From Syntrophobacterales bacterium Delta_02 (GTDB taxonomy: Bacteria; Desulfobacterota; Syntrophorhabdia; Syntrophorhabdales; Syntrophorhabdaceae), in assembly GCA_001603955.1 (NCBI GenBank), contig LVAA01000012.1, positions 50,804 to 114,803 of the forward strand: DNA of 64,000 bases, written 5' to 3'. Shown piece after piece: positions 16,136-24,211 of this stretch (position 1 is the stretch's first letter; each line of letters starts with the position of its first letter). The position numbers and the translations under genes were made by a program. The notes under the pieces were generated by a model, which did not search any database, was not told the DNA's origin, and saw only the letters and a list, made by a program, of their open reading frames with translations.

Positions 16136-18350
16136 GCTCGTCGCACTACCCGGGATGCCCGGAACTATTCAAGGCGTCCTAAAAAGGGTCGAGTTGTGGG
16201 AATCCCGTCCTCGCCAGGGCAAGGGCGGCGGCCGAGAATATCACCTCTCCTCTCTTCCCGAAGAAACCCGGGCCCACCTCCTCGCCGAGGAGGCCTCTCT
16301 TCCCTTCGCGGATCCCGACCTCGAGGTATACCTCTCATCGCGCCGGATATCCCTCTCGCCCGCGGACCTCAAGGACCCCGTCATCCAGGCAAAGATCGCC
16401 TGCGCGAAGGCCTATGAGGCCTGCCCCGCCTACAAAGGCCGGGAAGTCGTCCTCGGCGAGCTCGCCACGCGCTACGGGAAGTCAAAGCAGCAGATACGCC
16501 GGTGGATCGCCGACGTCACCAGGCTCCGGGTAAAATCAACGCCCCGGATCACGCTCGCCGACGAGAGGATCGAGATCCCCCACTCAACGACGTTCTCACC
16601 AGAGGCCCTGGCGTACGGCCTGTCGGTCTATGCGAACAACATGCGCGCCGGCATAAAGGCGGCATACGGCGAGATGTCGTCCCTGGCCGGACAGAAGCAA
16701 TGGGTCCTCGGCGACTATTCCAGCTTTACCAGGATCGTGAAAAAAGTTCCGGACATCATATGGACGCGCATCTATCGCGGAAAGACAGGCTTTGAGCTCG
16801 CCTGTGCCCCGAAGATCGTCCGGGAGTGGACGGCGGTGCCCGTACAAAGCGTTTTGTGCGGGGATCAAAAGATCTTCGATTACGAGGTCTATGATCCCGC
16901 CCTGGGACAGGTCATCCTCCCGAACGGCTACTTTTGGATGGATTGCAGCAGCCGCATGATCACCGGCGTCTGGCTCGAGATGGATCATTACAACAGCTAT
17001 ACCGTCGGCAACGCGCTGCGCGAAGCGCTCCGCTACGGTATCCCGGACGAGATCTTCACGGACTGGGGCAAGCCCGAGGGCGCGAAGCATATCTCCAATA
17101 TCCTCTCGAGCCTGTCGGGCCACACACAGACCGGAGATTTCCAGTCGATGGCCGAGCGTTTCGGTGACATGCCCTACGAAGACGTGGAGCACCGCAGAGC
17201 CCGTCCTGGCGTGCCGTGGCAGAAGCCCATTGAAAACATCATGAACATTCTCGATACCATGATGGACGCCCGTTTCATAGGAGGCTTCCGCAAGCGCAAC
17301 AATGACGCATGGGTCAACAAGCAGATCCAGGCGTCATTGAAGCGGGACCGAAAGGTATCCTTCCAGTGTCGGAGACCAGTAACAGCCTCTTCGGAAGTCC
17401 GGGGTCTGATGAAGATTGAGGAATTTGTACACACGGTCTTCTCGGTCGTCGAAGACCACAACCGGAAACAAAAGAAGCTCCAGGAGGGCGGAGTCATTGT
17501 CCCCGGAGAATTCTTCGCCAGAGGGTTGACGGCCCAGCATCGCCCTGTCCTCGACGATCCGACACTCAATTATATATGTATGCCCCGGGTCGAACGCATT
17601 CCGCGCCAGAGCGTCGTAAAGGTGAGGGTCCGGCACGATGACGAGCGGGGATATTATTCCCCGGCGCTTGCCGGCCTCAGGGAGAAGATCTGCGTATCCT
17701 TCAATCCTTACGATCGGGACGAACCTGCGGTCCTCACGACACCGGACGGTCAGTTCATCGACCTGGGACAGCCGTGGCACGTGCAGAACCCTTACGACCG
17801 CGCCGGCATCGCCGTAAAGCGGACCCGGCAGGCCGAGCTGATGAGGTGGGTGGGAGAACAGGCAAACCGGGTGAAGGAAGCCTTCGGGATCATCCTCGAG
17901 GACGCGACGCCGGTCCGCGCGACGGCCCAGCTCGCCAGGATCCTCCCGGCCTCAGCCGCGGCGCACGAGGCAGAGAAGGAACGCAAGATCTACGAGATCC
18001 GCAAGGACAACACGACGCTCCATGACCGCGAGACGGCCCGCGAAGGGAACAAGCTCCGCGAGGACCTCAAGCAAAGGCTTGCCGCGCAGGCTGCGGCCGG
18101 AGAGGTCTTTCAGATCCCGTCGGACGATAAAGCTCGGTATGTGGCGTATCTCGAGCTCGAAGAGAAGGCTTCCTCGGGCATCGAGCTCTCCCCCGAGGAA
18201 GATGCCTTCTTCATGAACTATCCCGGCACGGACGGATACCGCAACCAGAGGCGCTTTCACGAGCGGTTCCCCGAACTCTACATTAAGAGACGGACAACCG
18301 AACCAGACAAGGAAATAACCGGCCAGGTCCTTGAGATCACGCGGACCTGA
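16110..18350 (+). CDS. MuA-like DDE transposase
   Basis: A 746-residue transposase. Residues 1-60 form the Mu-type winged-helix end-binding domain (MKEWYSAKELVALPGMPGT). A second helix-turn-helix follows near 115-140 (LATRYGKSKQQIRRWIADV). The catalytic core has Asp252 (GDQKIFDY), Asp318 (FTDWGKPEG) and Glu375 (KPIEN), spaced almost exactly as in MuA (D269, D336, E392). A C-terminal beta barrel and a charged tail that should contact the MuB-like partner complete it. It joins the phage ends to target DNA for both integration and replication. I use the ATG at 16110 because it starts the conserved MKEWYSAKEL; an ATG at 16092 adds six residues. Confidence 0.95.
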   Translation: MKEWYSAKELVALPGMPGTIQGVLKRVELWESRPRQGKGGGREYHLSSLPEETRAHLLAEEASLPFADPDLEVYLSSRRISLSPADLKDPVIQAKIACAKAYEACPAYKGREVVLGELATRYGKSKQQIRRWIADVTRLRVKSTPRITLADERIEIPHSTTFSPEALAYGLSVYANNMRAGIKAAYGEMSSLAGQKQWVLGDYSSFTRIVKKVPDIIWTRIYRGKTGFELACAPKIVREWTAVPVQSVLCGDQKIFDYEVYDPALGQVILPNGYFWMDCSSRMITGVWLEMDHYNSYTVGNALREALRYGIPDEIFTDWGKPEGAKHISNILSSLSGHTQTGDFQSMAERFGDMPYEDVEHRRARPGVPWQKPIENIMNILDTMMDARFIGGFRKRNNDAWVNKQIQASLKRDRKVSFQCRRPVTASSEVRGLMKIEEFVHTVFSVVEDHNRKQKKLQEGGVIVPGEFFARGLTAQHRPVLDDPTLNYICMPRVERIPRQSVVKVRVRHDDERGYYSPALAGLREKICVSFNPYDRDEPAVLTTPDGQFIDLGQPWHVQNPYDRAGIAVKRTRQAELMRWVGEQANRVKEAFGIILEDATPVRATAQLARILPASAAAHEAEKERKIYEIRKDNTTLHDRETAREGNKLREDLKQRLAAQAAAGEVFQIPSDDKARYVAYLELEEKASSGIELSPEEDAFFMNYPGTDGYRNQRRFHERFPELYIKRRTTEPDKEITGQVLEITRT

Positions 18351-18354
18351 CCCT

Positions 18355-18372
18355 ATGTAACATATGTAACAT
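18355..18372. repeat. Tandem ATGTAACAT x2 between transposase and MuB-like genes
   Basis: Two adjacent copies of the 9-mer ATGTAACAT, followed by TACAT, in the 43-bp gap. It could be a protein site or an internal regulatory element; no function is apparent. Confidence 0.6.
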
Positions 18373-18393
18373 TACATCCAAGGGAGGCAACGT

Positions 18394-19134
18394 ATGAACA
18401 ATAACGGCAACCATCGGACGATCGCTCCTTTAAAGAACGTGTCCTTGTGCACGCTGGCGCTGGAGCGGGCAATGGGAAGGAAGCAGCATCTGCCCGGCAT
18501 CGTAGAATTCCACGGCCCGTCCGGCTTCGGCAAAACGTTCGCGGCATCCTTTGCGATGAACGAGTACAACGCCGTTCTGATCGAGGCCAAAAGCACGTGG
18601 ACCCGCAAGGCAATCCTTGTCAACGTCGCCCGGGAACTCGGAATAGCCCCAGGACATACCATGTATGAGATCACCGAGCAGGTCTCCGAGCGCCTGGCAC
18701 TCTCCGGCAGGCCGCTCATCGTTGACGAAATGGACCATATCGTGAACCAGGGAGCGGTGGAGGTGATCCGGGACATCTACGAGGGATCCCACGCTCCGGT
18801 CTTATTGATCGGCGAAGAAAACCTCCCGCGGAAGCTCCAACAGTGGGAACGGTTCCACGGCCGGATCCTCGATTTTATCGCCGCCGCGCCCGCCGACATG
18901 GAAGACGCGCGGATCCTGGCGGAGTTCTACTGCCCGAAGATCGAGCTCTCCGATGACCTTCTGGCATCGCTTGCCGAGGCAGCTGCCGGGTCCATCAGGA
19001 GGATCTGTGTCAACCTTGCCCTCATCGAGGAGACAGCCCTGTCCGTCGGCAAGAAAGTCGTTGACCTCGGGGCTTGGACGAGCTTCAAAAAAGGATTCTG
19101 GACGGGCCAGACCACGGAGAGGCGGTTCTCATGA
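18394..19134 (+). CDS. MuB-like AAA ATPase, target-DNA activator
   Basis: A 246-residue AAA+ ATPase. Walker A GPSGFGKT is at 41-48 and Walker B LIVDEMDHI near 108-116. MuB-type proteins bind target DNA, activate the transposase and provide target immunity. It is shorter than Mu B (312 aa), lacking most of the N-terminal helix-turn-helix region, like the transposition proteins of B3-type phages. GGGAGG precedes its ATG. Its stop overlaps the next ATG (ATGA). Confidence 0.9.
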   Translation: MNNNGNHRTIAPLKNVSLCTLALERAMGRKQHLPGIVEFHGPSGFGKTFAASFAMNEYNAVLIEAKSTWTRKAILVNVARELGIAPGHTMYEITEQVSERLALSGRPLIVDEMDHIVNQGAVEVIRDIYEGSHAPVLLIGEENLPRKLQQWERFHGRILDFIAAAPADMEDARILAEFYCPKIELSDDLLASLAEAAAGSIRRICVNLALIEETALSVGKKVVDLGAWTSFKKGFWTGQTTERRFS

Positions 19135-19754
19135 AGACCGGCAGGCCCGAGCACCTCAAAGACGAGCGCGAGACGAGGGACGCCCTCTGGAAGTCGATCC
19201 GCACGCGCAGGGAGTTCACGATCCCCGATCTCACGGAGGATTGTGATCTCGCATACAACTCGATCTCGCGGTACCTGGCCCGACTCGTCACCGCGGGGAT
19301 CCTCGAGGCGGATCCCGTCACGAAGGTACCGGACGGAAAGACCTTCCCCGGTGCCGCCGGCCGCCGGCGCACCTACCGTCTCCTCAAAGACAGCCTGGAC
19401 CCTCCGAGGATCCTCCCGGACGGAACGGTGACGGACGCACATCCGGGGACACAACGGATGTGGAACACTATCCGCAACCGCAAGGTCTTCAACCTGTCCG
19501 ACCTCCACGCCCTGTCCTCGACAACCCGGCATCCCGTGGCCCGGTCAGCAGCCGCCCAGTATCTCAAGTACCTGGAATACGCGGGCTACGTGCGGAAGGT
19601 CGAGGGAAAAGAGATCTCCCGGGCAACCTACAGGATCGTGAAGAACACGGGCCCGAAGGCCCCGGTCATCCAGCGCGTCCACCAGGTGTGGGACCCGAAC
19701 GTGCGAAAGGTGGTCTGGCCCATTGCCCCTCAGGAGGTTTCTCATGAAGAATAG
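19131..19754 (+). CDS. Double winged-helix early protein
   Basis: A 207-residue protein from the ATG at 19131, which overlaps the ATPase stop. Two similar winged-helix units are visible: residues 15-60 (DALWKSIRTRREFTIPDL, SISRYLARLVTAG) and about 105-160 (TIRNRKVFNLSDLHAL, AAAQYLKYLEYAGYV). The repeated design suggests DNA binding as a pseudo-dimer. The role in replication or regulation is unknown. Confidence 0.75.
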   Translation: MKTGRPEHLKDERETRDALWKSIRTRREFTIPDLTEDCDLAYNSISRYLARLVTAGILEADPVTKVPDGKTFPGAAGRRRTYRLLKDSLDPPRILPDGTVTDAHPGTQRMWNTIRNRKVFNLSDLHALSSTTRHPVARSAAAQYLKYLEYAGYVRKVEGKEISRATYRIVKNTGPKAPVIQRVHQVWDPNVRKVVWPIAPQEVSHEE

Positions 19755-19956
19755 GCCGGACGGTGTCATTGCCGTGCGGGACAGTTGTGGGACCCACATA
19801 GCACGGTGGAGAGGCAAGACGGCGAGCTGCACGGCAAGCCGAGAATCCGCCGCCCATGCCGTCGCCAAAAAGGTCCTGGGCCACGACGAGTTTGTCCTCA
19901 TGAGATGGGATAAGGATTCCTGGCAAGTAGGGGTGATGAACAAACATGGAAACTGA
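19744..19956 (+). CDS. Small early phage protein
   Basis: A 70-residue protein starting at the ATG at 19744, preceded by CAGGAGG, inside the end of the previous gene. It has two Cys, a basic start and a beta-rich middle (RWRGKTASCTASRESAAHAV) ending in SWQVGVMNKHGN. Family not recognised. It overlaps the next gene by 11 bp, as is typical of this tightly packed early operon. Confidence 0.6.
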   Translation: MKNRPDGVIAVRDSCGTHIARWRGKTASCTASRESAAHAVAKKVLGHDEFVLMRWDKDSWQVGVMNKHGN

Positions 19957-20263
19957 GCTCCTTCAACAGATGGTTGATAAGATCGGGCTCCAGGAGGTAG
20001 CGGGGCGGATCGGCTACTCGAAGAGCGCCGTCTGTCACGTCCTCCGGGGCACCTACAAGGGTAAGACGGAGAAGGTCCTGGTTGCCGTAGAGCGGGCGTT
20101 CTCGGACGAGCAGATCGACTGCCCGGTGCTTGGGGACATCCCGCTGCACCGGTGCATCGAGGAGCAGAACAGGCCGTTTTCCGCGGCGAACAGCATCCGG
20201 GTGAGCCTCGCCAGGGCCTGCCCGACGTGCGACAGGAAGAAGGGGGCGGGCCGTGACGAATGA
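19946..20263 (+). CDS. HTH protein with Cys pair, phage early region
   Basis: A 105-residue protein. Residues 10-45 form a helix-turn-helix (VAGRIGYSKSAVCHVLRG). The C-terminal half has HRCIEEQNRPFSAANSIRV and ACPTCDRKK, giving Cys residues that could bind metal. Small proteins of this type occur before gemA in Mu-like phages of Burkholderia and Pseudomonas. DNA binding is likely; the target is unknown. Confidence 0.7.
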   Translation: METELLQQMVDKIGLQEVAGRIGYSKSAVCHVLRGTYKGKTEKVLVAVERAFSDEQIDCPVLGDIPLHRCIEEQNRPFSAANSIRVSLARACPTCDRKKGAGRDE

Positions 20264-20717
20264 GGAACGGGTTCTGAACTCCCACGGAAGATCCCAGCCG
20301 AATCTCCCGGAGACCGCGGGGCCCTGGGCCCACGCCAGGGAACTGAGGCGTTTCTGGGCGATCGCCCGCAAGGCCGGCGTCAGCAAGGACGGGGTCCACG
20401 CCATCATCGAGGGTCACTATCCCGGCAAGGGCCGGCTCCACGACCTCACGAGGGTGGAGTTCATCAAGCTCATGGACCTCCTCTTCCACGGTCCGGCAAA
20501 GGCATCCGACACGGTACCCGACCTGGACATCCGACACGGCGCCTGCGGTGACGGACAGTGGCGCAAGATCCGCTGGCTGCAGCGCGAGCTCCGCTGGTCG
20601 GACACGCACCTCATCAACTATATCAAGCGGGAATGCGGGATCCACCACGTGCAGTTCCTCACCGTGTGGGGCGCCCGCGCCGTCATAACGGGGATGGAGA
20701 AGATCCATGAGAAATAG
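20253..20717 (+). CDS. GemA-like (Mu gp16, DUF1018) early protein
   Basis: A 154-residue protein with a GTG start overlapping the previous gene. The C-terminal half matches the DUF1018 pattern: KIRWLQRELRWSDTHLINYI, then RECGIHHVQFLT and WGARAVITGMEKI. In Mu, GemA modulates host gene expression and DNA supercoiling. The N-terminal 70 residues hold another helix-turn-helix-like segment (RKAGVSKDGVHAIIEGH). Confidence 0.75.
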   Translation: MTNEERVLNSHGRSQPNLPETAGPWAHARELRRFWAIARKAGVSKDGVHAIIEGHYPGKGRLHDLTRVEFIKLMDLLFHGPAKASDTVPDLDIRHGACGDGQWRKIRWLQRELRWSDTHLINYIKRECGIHHVQFLTVWGARAVITGMEKIHEK

Positions 20718-20925
20718 TAATGCCGCAAGGACCAACCGGCGACCGTCCCGGGAGAAGAGCTCCTTTGAATCCGGGGCCCGCACCGCTCCCGCGACCGGGA
20801 ACGGCCGTTACGCGAACAAGGACATCTGGTGCCGGGCATGGAAGGACCGGATAGACCTGCCCGTCTGCATCACGAGATCGGCCAGGCATCCGGAACGATG
20901 CGCCGGCTGCCAGTGCAACCTTTAG
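20707..20925 (+). CDS. Small Cys-containing early protein
   Basis: A 72-residue basic protein starting in the tail of the gemA-like gene. The end contains CAGCQC and two further Cys, a possible zinc site. No family recognised. Overlap and frame spacing support it being real, but it has no other backing. Confidence 0.5.
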   Translation: MRNSNAARTNRRPSREKSSFESGARTAPATGNGRYANKDIWCRAWKDRIDLPVCITRSARHPERCAGCQCNL

Positions 20926-20935
20926 GGGGTGAAGT

Positions 20936-21238
20936 ATGACGAAGTGTAGAACTACGAGGATCATGAACCGTATCTCCTGGGCCCTTTTCCTGATCTCCGT
21001 GTTTTTTGCTGGATGGACAGCCGCGACTGGCAGCGCCTTTCAACGCGGCTTTGAAACGGGGTACGACGCCGCCTCGAATCACATCTCCACGCGGATCCGG
21101 GAGGGCATGAACGACATGCAGCCCTTCTATATCTCCGATATCGGGTTCAGGTTCTCGCCCAGGGGCTTCACGATCACGGACCTCAGGTTCATCGGCGACG
21201 AGAGGGCCTACTCGGCGAAAGCGGAGGTGGCGGAATGA
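20936..21238 (+). CDS. Small membrane protein, early region
   Basis: A 100-residue protein with one N-terminal hydrophobic helix (residues 13-32, ISWALFLISVFFAGWTAATG) preceded by positive charge, either a signal anchor or a signal peptide. The rest is soluble and polar (FYISDIGFRFSPRGFTITDL). It begins after TTTAGGGGGTG. Function unknown; early membrane proteins in phages often affect host physiology or superinfection. Confidence 0.6.
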   Translation: MTKCRTTRIMNRISWALFLISVFFAGWTAATGSAFQRGFETGYDAASNHISTRIREGMNDMQPFYISDIGFRFSPRGFTITDLRFIGDERAYSAKAEVAE

Positions 21239-21411
21239 AGGCCTTCGTTGAAGCCTATGACGACGGGAAGCAGATCGTCAAGATCTGTGGTGATGACGGT
21301 GCCGTGATCGAACGCTTTGAGGTCTCTGCCGTCATCCTGGAGAACAATATACCGGTCAACTACAGGATGTGCCCGGACGTCGTGGTGCGCCTGGACATAT
21401 CCAGGAATTAG
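21235..21411 (+). CDS. 58-residue early protein
   Basis: A short frame from the ATG at 21235, which overlaps the previous gene's stop (GGAATGA), to TAG at 21409-21411. The peptide is beta-rich and acidic (KAFVEAYDDGKQIVKICGDD, ending VVVRLDISRN). The start follows GGAGGTGGCGG. It fills what would otherwise be a gap in the operon, and its codon use matches its neighbours. Confidence 0.6.
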   Translation: MKAFVEAYDDGKQIVKICGDDGAVIERFEVSAVILENNIPVNYRMCPDVVVRLDISRN

Positions 21412-21424
21412 AGGGGGGACGGCC

Positions 21425-21718
21425 ATGGCAGGAAATATCCCGCTAAGAAGCATCCAGATAACGCGCCTTGACGTAAAGGATGATCTGACGGATTACGAGA
21501 TGATCCGCGAATGGACCGAACAGTCCGGGGCGCGCATAACCACCTTTGCCCCGCACGTTCTTGCCTCGGGTCGGCTGCAACCCGTCGTCATGATCGACAA
21601 TGATCCCGCTCAGCGCTACACCGTCACCCTGCGGGACCTGCTGCTGACACTGACCACGGCCGCCCTGTGGGAAAGACTGATACGAGAGAGGAGGTCCTGT
21701 GGCGAAAAAGACCTTTAA
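21425..21718 (+). CDS. Early protein, first of a tandem paralogous pair
   Basis: A 97-residue protein from the ATG at 21425, preceded by GAGGGGGG. It shares the pattern TRLD, then a charged helix, then PVVMIDNDPAQRYTVTLRDL with the next gene, so the two arose by duplication. Family not recognised. The shared VVMIDxDPAQRYTV strand is probably the core of a small beta-rich fold. Confidence 0.65.
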   Translation: MAGNIPLRSIQITRLDVKDDLTDYEMIREWTEQSGARITTFAPHVLASGRLQPVVMIDNDPAQRYTVTLRDLLLTLTTAALWERLIRERRSCGEKDL

Positions 21719-21971
21719 GAAATCGGTCACGGTGACCCGCCTGGACCCGACGGACGAACTGTCCCGGCACAGGAAGATCCATGAGGAAACCGTCCATGGA
21801 ACGCTGGTGACGATCTTTGCGAGCGCCTTCGATTCGCCGGTTGTAATGATCGATGGCGATCCCGCGCAACGATACACGGTGATGCCGCAGCACATAGCGG
21901 AAGTGGCGACAATAGTAGGTTTCAGAGAAAAAATGAAAGGAGTGGCCCATGCCAACGCTCGCAGAAATTGA
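21699..21971 (+). CDS. Early protein, second of a tandem paralogous pair
   Basis: A 90-residue protein with a GTG start preceded by GAGAGGAGG, inside the end of its paralog. It keeps VTRLDPTDELSRHRKI and PVVMIDGDPAQRYTVMP and has a more basic N-terminus (AKKTFKKSV). It overlaps the Gam-like gene by 23 bp. Function unknown. Confidence 0.65.
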   Translation: MAKKTFKKSVTVTRLDPTDELSRHRKIHEETVHGTLVTIFASAFDSPVVMIDGDPAQRYTVMPQHIAEVATIVGFREKMKGVAHANARRN

Positions 21972-22485
21972 GAAACTGACCAAGGATTACGCGGACGCCC
22001 GCGCCAGCCTCGCAGCCACGATGCGTGCTCTCGAGGAAAAGATCGAAGGAATCAAGCGCCAGTACCTGCCGGGGATCACCACCCAGGTGGGCATCGCAAA
22101 GGCCCGCCGGCTTGAGCTCAAGAACGCCCTCGAGGACAGCAAGGACCTCTTCGTGAAACCGCGGACGGTCATCATCCACGGCATCAAGGTCGGCTTCCAG
22201 AAGGGCAAGGGCAAGATCGAGTTCAATAAGTCAGAGGTCGACCGCGTAGTGGCGCTCATCGAGAAGCACTTTCCCGAGAGGGCGGCGGACCTGATCGAGA
22301 CGAAAAAGACTCCGATCAAGAAGGCCCTGAACCGCCTCACGGTGAAGGACCTCAGGAAGCTCGGGATCGAGGTGGACGACAGCACGGACGCCGTCGTCAT
22401 CAAACCCACCGACACCCAGATAGGGAAGCTCGTTGACAGGCTGCTGAAAGAGAAGGACGACGAGGCGGAGGAGGACGCGGCATGA
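21949..22485 (+). CDS. gam: Mu Gam-like host-nuclease inhibitor
   Basis: A 178-residue protein with the layout of Mu Gam: a long N-terminal coiled coil (residues 5-70) with a central strand region carrying KPRTVIIHGIKVGFQKGKG, then helices and an acidic tail. Mu Gam is a Ku-like protein that binds double-strand ends and protects phage DNA from RecBCD-type exonucleases. It starts after AAAGGAG. Confidence 0.85.
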   Translation: MPTLAEIEKLTKDYADARASLAATMRALEEKIEGIKRQYLPGITTQVGIAKARRLELKNALEDSKDLFVKPRTVIIHGIKVGFQKGKGKIEFNKSEVDRVVALIEKHFPERAADLIETKKTPIKKALNRLTVKDLRKLGIEVDDSTDAVVIKPTDTQIGKLVDRLLKEKDDEAEEDAA

Positions 22486-22667
22486 CAACGACGACGGCGC
22501 ACTCCCAGGCCATCGAGGAGCAAGTAGCAAAGGGCCACACAAGGCAGTGCGCGGAACGCATGGTACTGGAAAAGCGCCAGTGCGAGTGCGCGGTGGAAAA
22601 CTTCGAGCTCCGCGAACTGGCGGACATAATCGAGGCGATGAATCGCTTGAACTACGGGGCATTCTAA
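22482..22667 (+). CDS. Small early protein with CEC motif
   Basis: A 61-residue protein overlapping the gam stop (ATGA). Three Cys, two of them in RQCECAVENFELRELADII, and a helical C-terminus. No family recognised. Translational coupling and a ribosome site within the end of gam support it. Confidence 0.55.
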   Translation: MTTTTAHSQAIEEQVAKGHTRQCAERMVLEKRQCECAVENFELRELADIIEAMNRLNYGAF

Positions 22668-22681
22668 GGAGGGGACAGGTT

Positions 22682-23515
22682 ATGAAAGAGCATCAGGGAC
22701 TGGCATTGCCGACCGGAGACGGCATCCTGGGGACGGTGGAAGACACGGTCGCAGCGAAGTACGGATTGCAGATCCGGGAGATGCAGAAAGAGCACGAGTA
22801 CGACCTGCTGAGGGTGGAGGCTGACACGAAGATAAAGGGCCAGGCCATGCAGGAGAACCTGTCCAGACTCATGCGGACCATGTTTCTGCGGCAGACGAAG
22901 GAGAGGCTCAAGGAGGGCGGTCTGTGGTCCAGGTTCTGCCTGGACGCGGGTATCGATATCAAGAAAGCGGACTATGAAATAGACAAGCTCGGAGACTTCC
23001 GGGATGAGGCACTCCTAACTTTTTCGGGTTACTGCGGATACGACATTAATAAAATCAGGTACTTGACAAGCGGCAACTCCGAAAAATTAGGAGTCACCGT
23101 CCAAAATGGGGAGATTTTCGTCAAAGGAGAGAAGGTGCCCTTCACCCCCGAGGACGTCCAGCTCGTGATCGGCTCACTCCAGGATGAGCTTCGGAAACAG
23201 GAGGAGAAGGCAACGCACGACAAGGAGTGGAGTGAGGCGGAACATGCTGAGACCAAGAAGGCTTTGAAGAAGGCTGAACGCGAGCTCAAACGGATAAAGG
23301 GTACCGCCGAAAAGAAGGGCATGAGTCCTGAGGAGGTTGCATTTCTCGCGGAAATGGACGCAGTAAAGACCGATTTTGATGAGCTCATCGAACGCCTCGA
23401 TACTGCCGGCTCAAACGCTGGAGATGCCGCCACGGCCCGCATGACTGCCGCGGCGAAGACTTTGGTCGAATACATGAAACAGCGCCTGTGGATCAAAGAG
23501 GAGACGGAAGTTTGA
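22682..23515 (+). CDS. Early protein with long coiled coil
   Basis: A 277-residue protein from the ATG at 22682 (GGAGGGG upstream). Residues 20-75 are charged helix, the middle holds a small globular part (FSGYCGYDINKIRYLTSG), and residues 145-210 are strongly coiled-coil (EEKATHDKEWSEAEHAETKK, KKAERELKRIKG). No enzyme motif is visible. A structural or scaffolding role in replication, or inhibition of host functions, is possible. Confidence 0.65.
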   Translation: MKEHQGLALPTGDGILGTVEDTVAAKYGLQIREMQKEHEYDLLRVEADTKIKGQAMQENLSRLMRTMFLRQTKERLKEGGLWSRFCLDAGIDIKKADYEIDKLGDFRDEALLTFSGYCGYDINKIRYLTSGNSEKLGVTVQNGEIFVKGEKVPFTPEDVQLVIGSLQDELRKQEEKATHDKEWSEAEHAETKKALKKAERELKRIKGTAEKKGMSPEEVAFLAEMDAVKTDFDELIERLDTAGSNAGDAATARMTAAAKTLVEYMKQRLWIKEETEV

Positions 23516-23558
23516 AGGTCTATATAGCGTCAATCACCAATTGCGTCAGGAGGGGGCT

Positions 23559-23891
23559 ATGAAACGATTCTTGATAGAGATGGACGATGACGCTTGGGCA
23601 GCAATGTACAGAGAACAGCGGGAGGCTTATAAATGCGGGGGTGTAGCAGAACTGCATGGAATCCCGCCTGAGGATAAAGATGTGTTTTACGACTACCTGT
23701 GTAGGCGAAGCGGTGCCGACCTGGTCTGGCCCGATGAGCTTTCCACTATCGTCGTCACCGACATAACGGGCGACGAACGTTTCGATCGCAAGGATCTCAA
23801 TAGCCGTCACCCGCGATGCGGCACAGCTCACGCGAAAATCCTCCAGAACTCTCCGGCCGGAGGAGAGCAATCGCGGGATCCGGCAAACTAA
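23559..23891 (+). CDS. Hypothetical early protein
   Basis: A 110-residue protein from the ATG at 23559, with AGGAGGGGG upstream. N-terminus is acidic (MKRFLIEMDDDAWAAMYREQ); the last 30 residues are low complexity and may be unstructured. No family recognised. Confidence 0.5.
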   Translation: MKRFLIEMDDDAWAAMYREQREAYKCGGVAELHGIPPEDKDVFYDYLCRRSGADLVWPDELSTIVVTDITGDERFDRKDLNSRHPRCGTAHAKILQNSPAGGEQSRDPAN

Positions 23892-23908
23892 CCGAAGGAG
23901 TGACACCT

Positions 23909-24211
23909 TTGAGTAACATCGAGAGGATCTGCAAGATTGTTTCAGGTGACGCCCTGCTCGTGACGTTCGCCTCCTGGACGATGCTTGCGATCCTCTGCGC
24001 GATGCGCCTGGCCGCCATCGCGATCTACGGAAGACTGAGACGGAGGATGACAAGTATGCCTGAACTGCGCCACCTGATTCCCCTGGTGTTCCCAACTCTC
24101 ATAATCATCCTGAGCGCCGCCGCGGGCGTCGCGTACCTGCTGTACGGAGACTGGCGGCGCGGGGCCTACTGGCTTCTCGCGGCCGGATTAGGAGCGTGCG
24201 TGACGTGGTGA
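23909..24211 (+). CDS. Small two-helix membrane protein (TTG start)
   Basis: A 100-residue membrane protein. The TTG at 23909 has AAGGAG nine bases upstream, whereas the upstream ATG at 23816 lies inside the previous gene and has none. Hydrophobic segments are at about 13-36 (VTFASWTMLAILCAMRLAAI) and 55-77, with a basic loop between. It could be holin-like, but the lysis cassette is elsewhere, so I leave it as a membrane protein of unknown role. Confidence 0.6.
   Translation: MSNIERICKIVSGDALLVTFASWTMLAILCAMRLAAIAIYGRLRRRMTSMPELRHLIPLVFPTLIIILSAAAGVAYLLYGDWRRGAYWLLAAGLGACVTW

Noticed and set aside
19545..20783. 412-residue minus-strand ORF over five small early genes
   Set aside because: The overlapping plus-strand genes have ribosome sites, coupled starts and recognisable HTH or GemA patterns.
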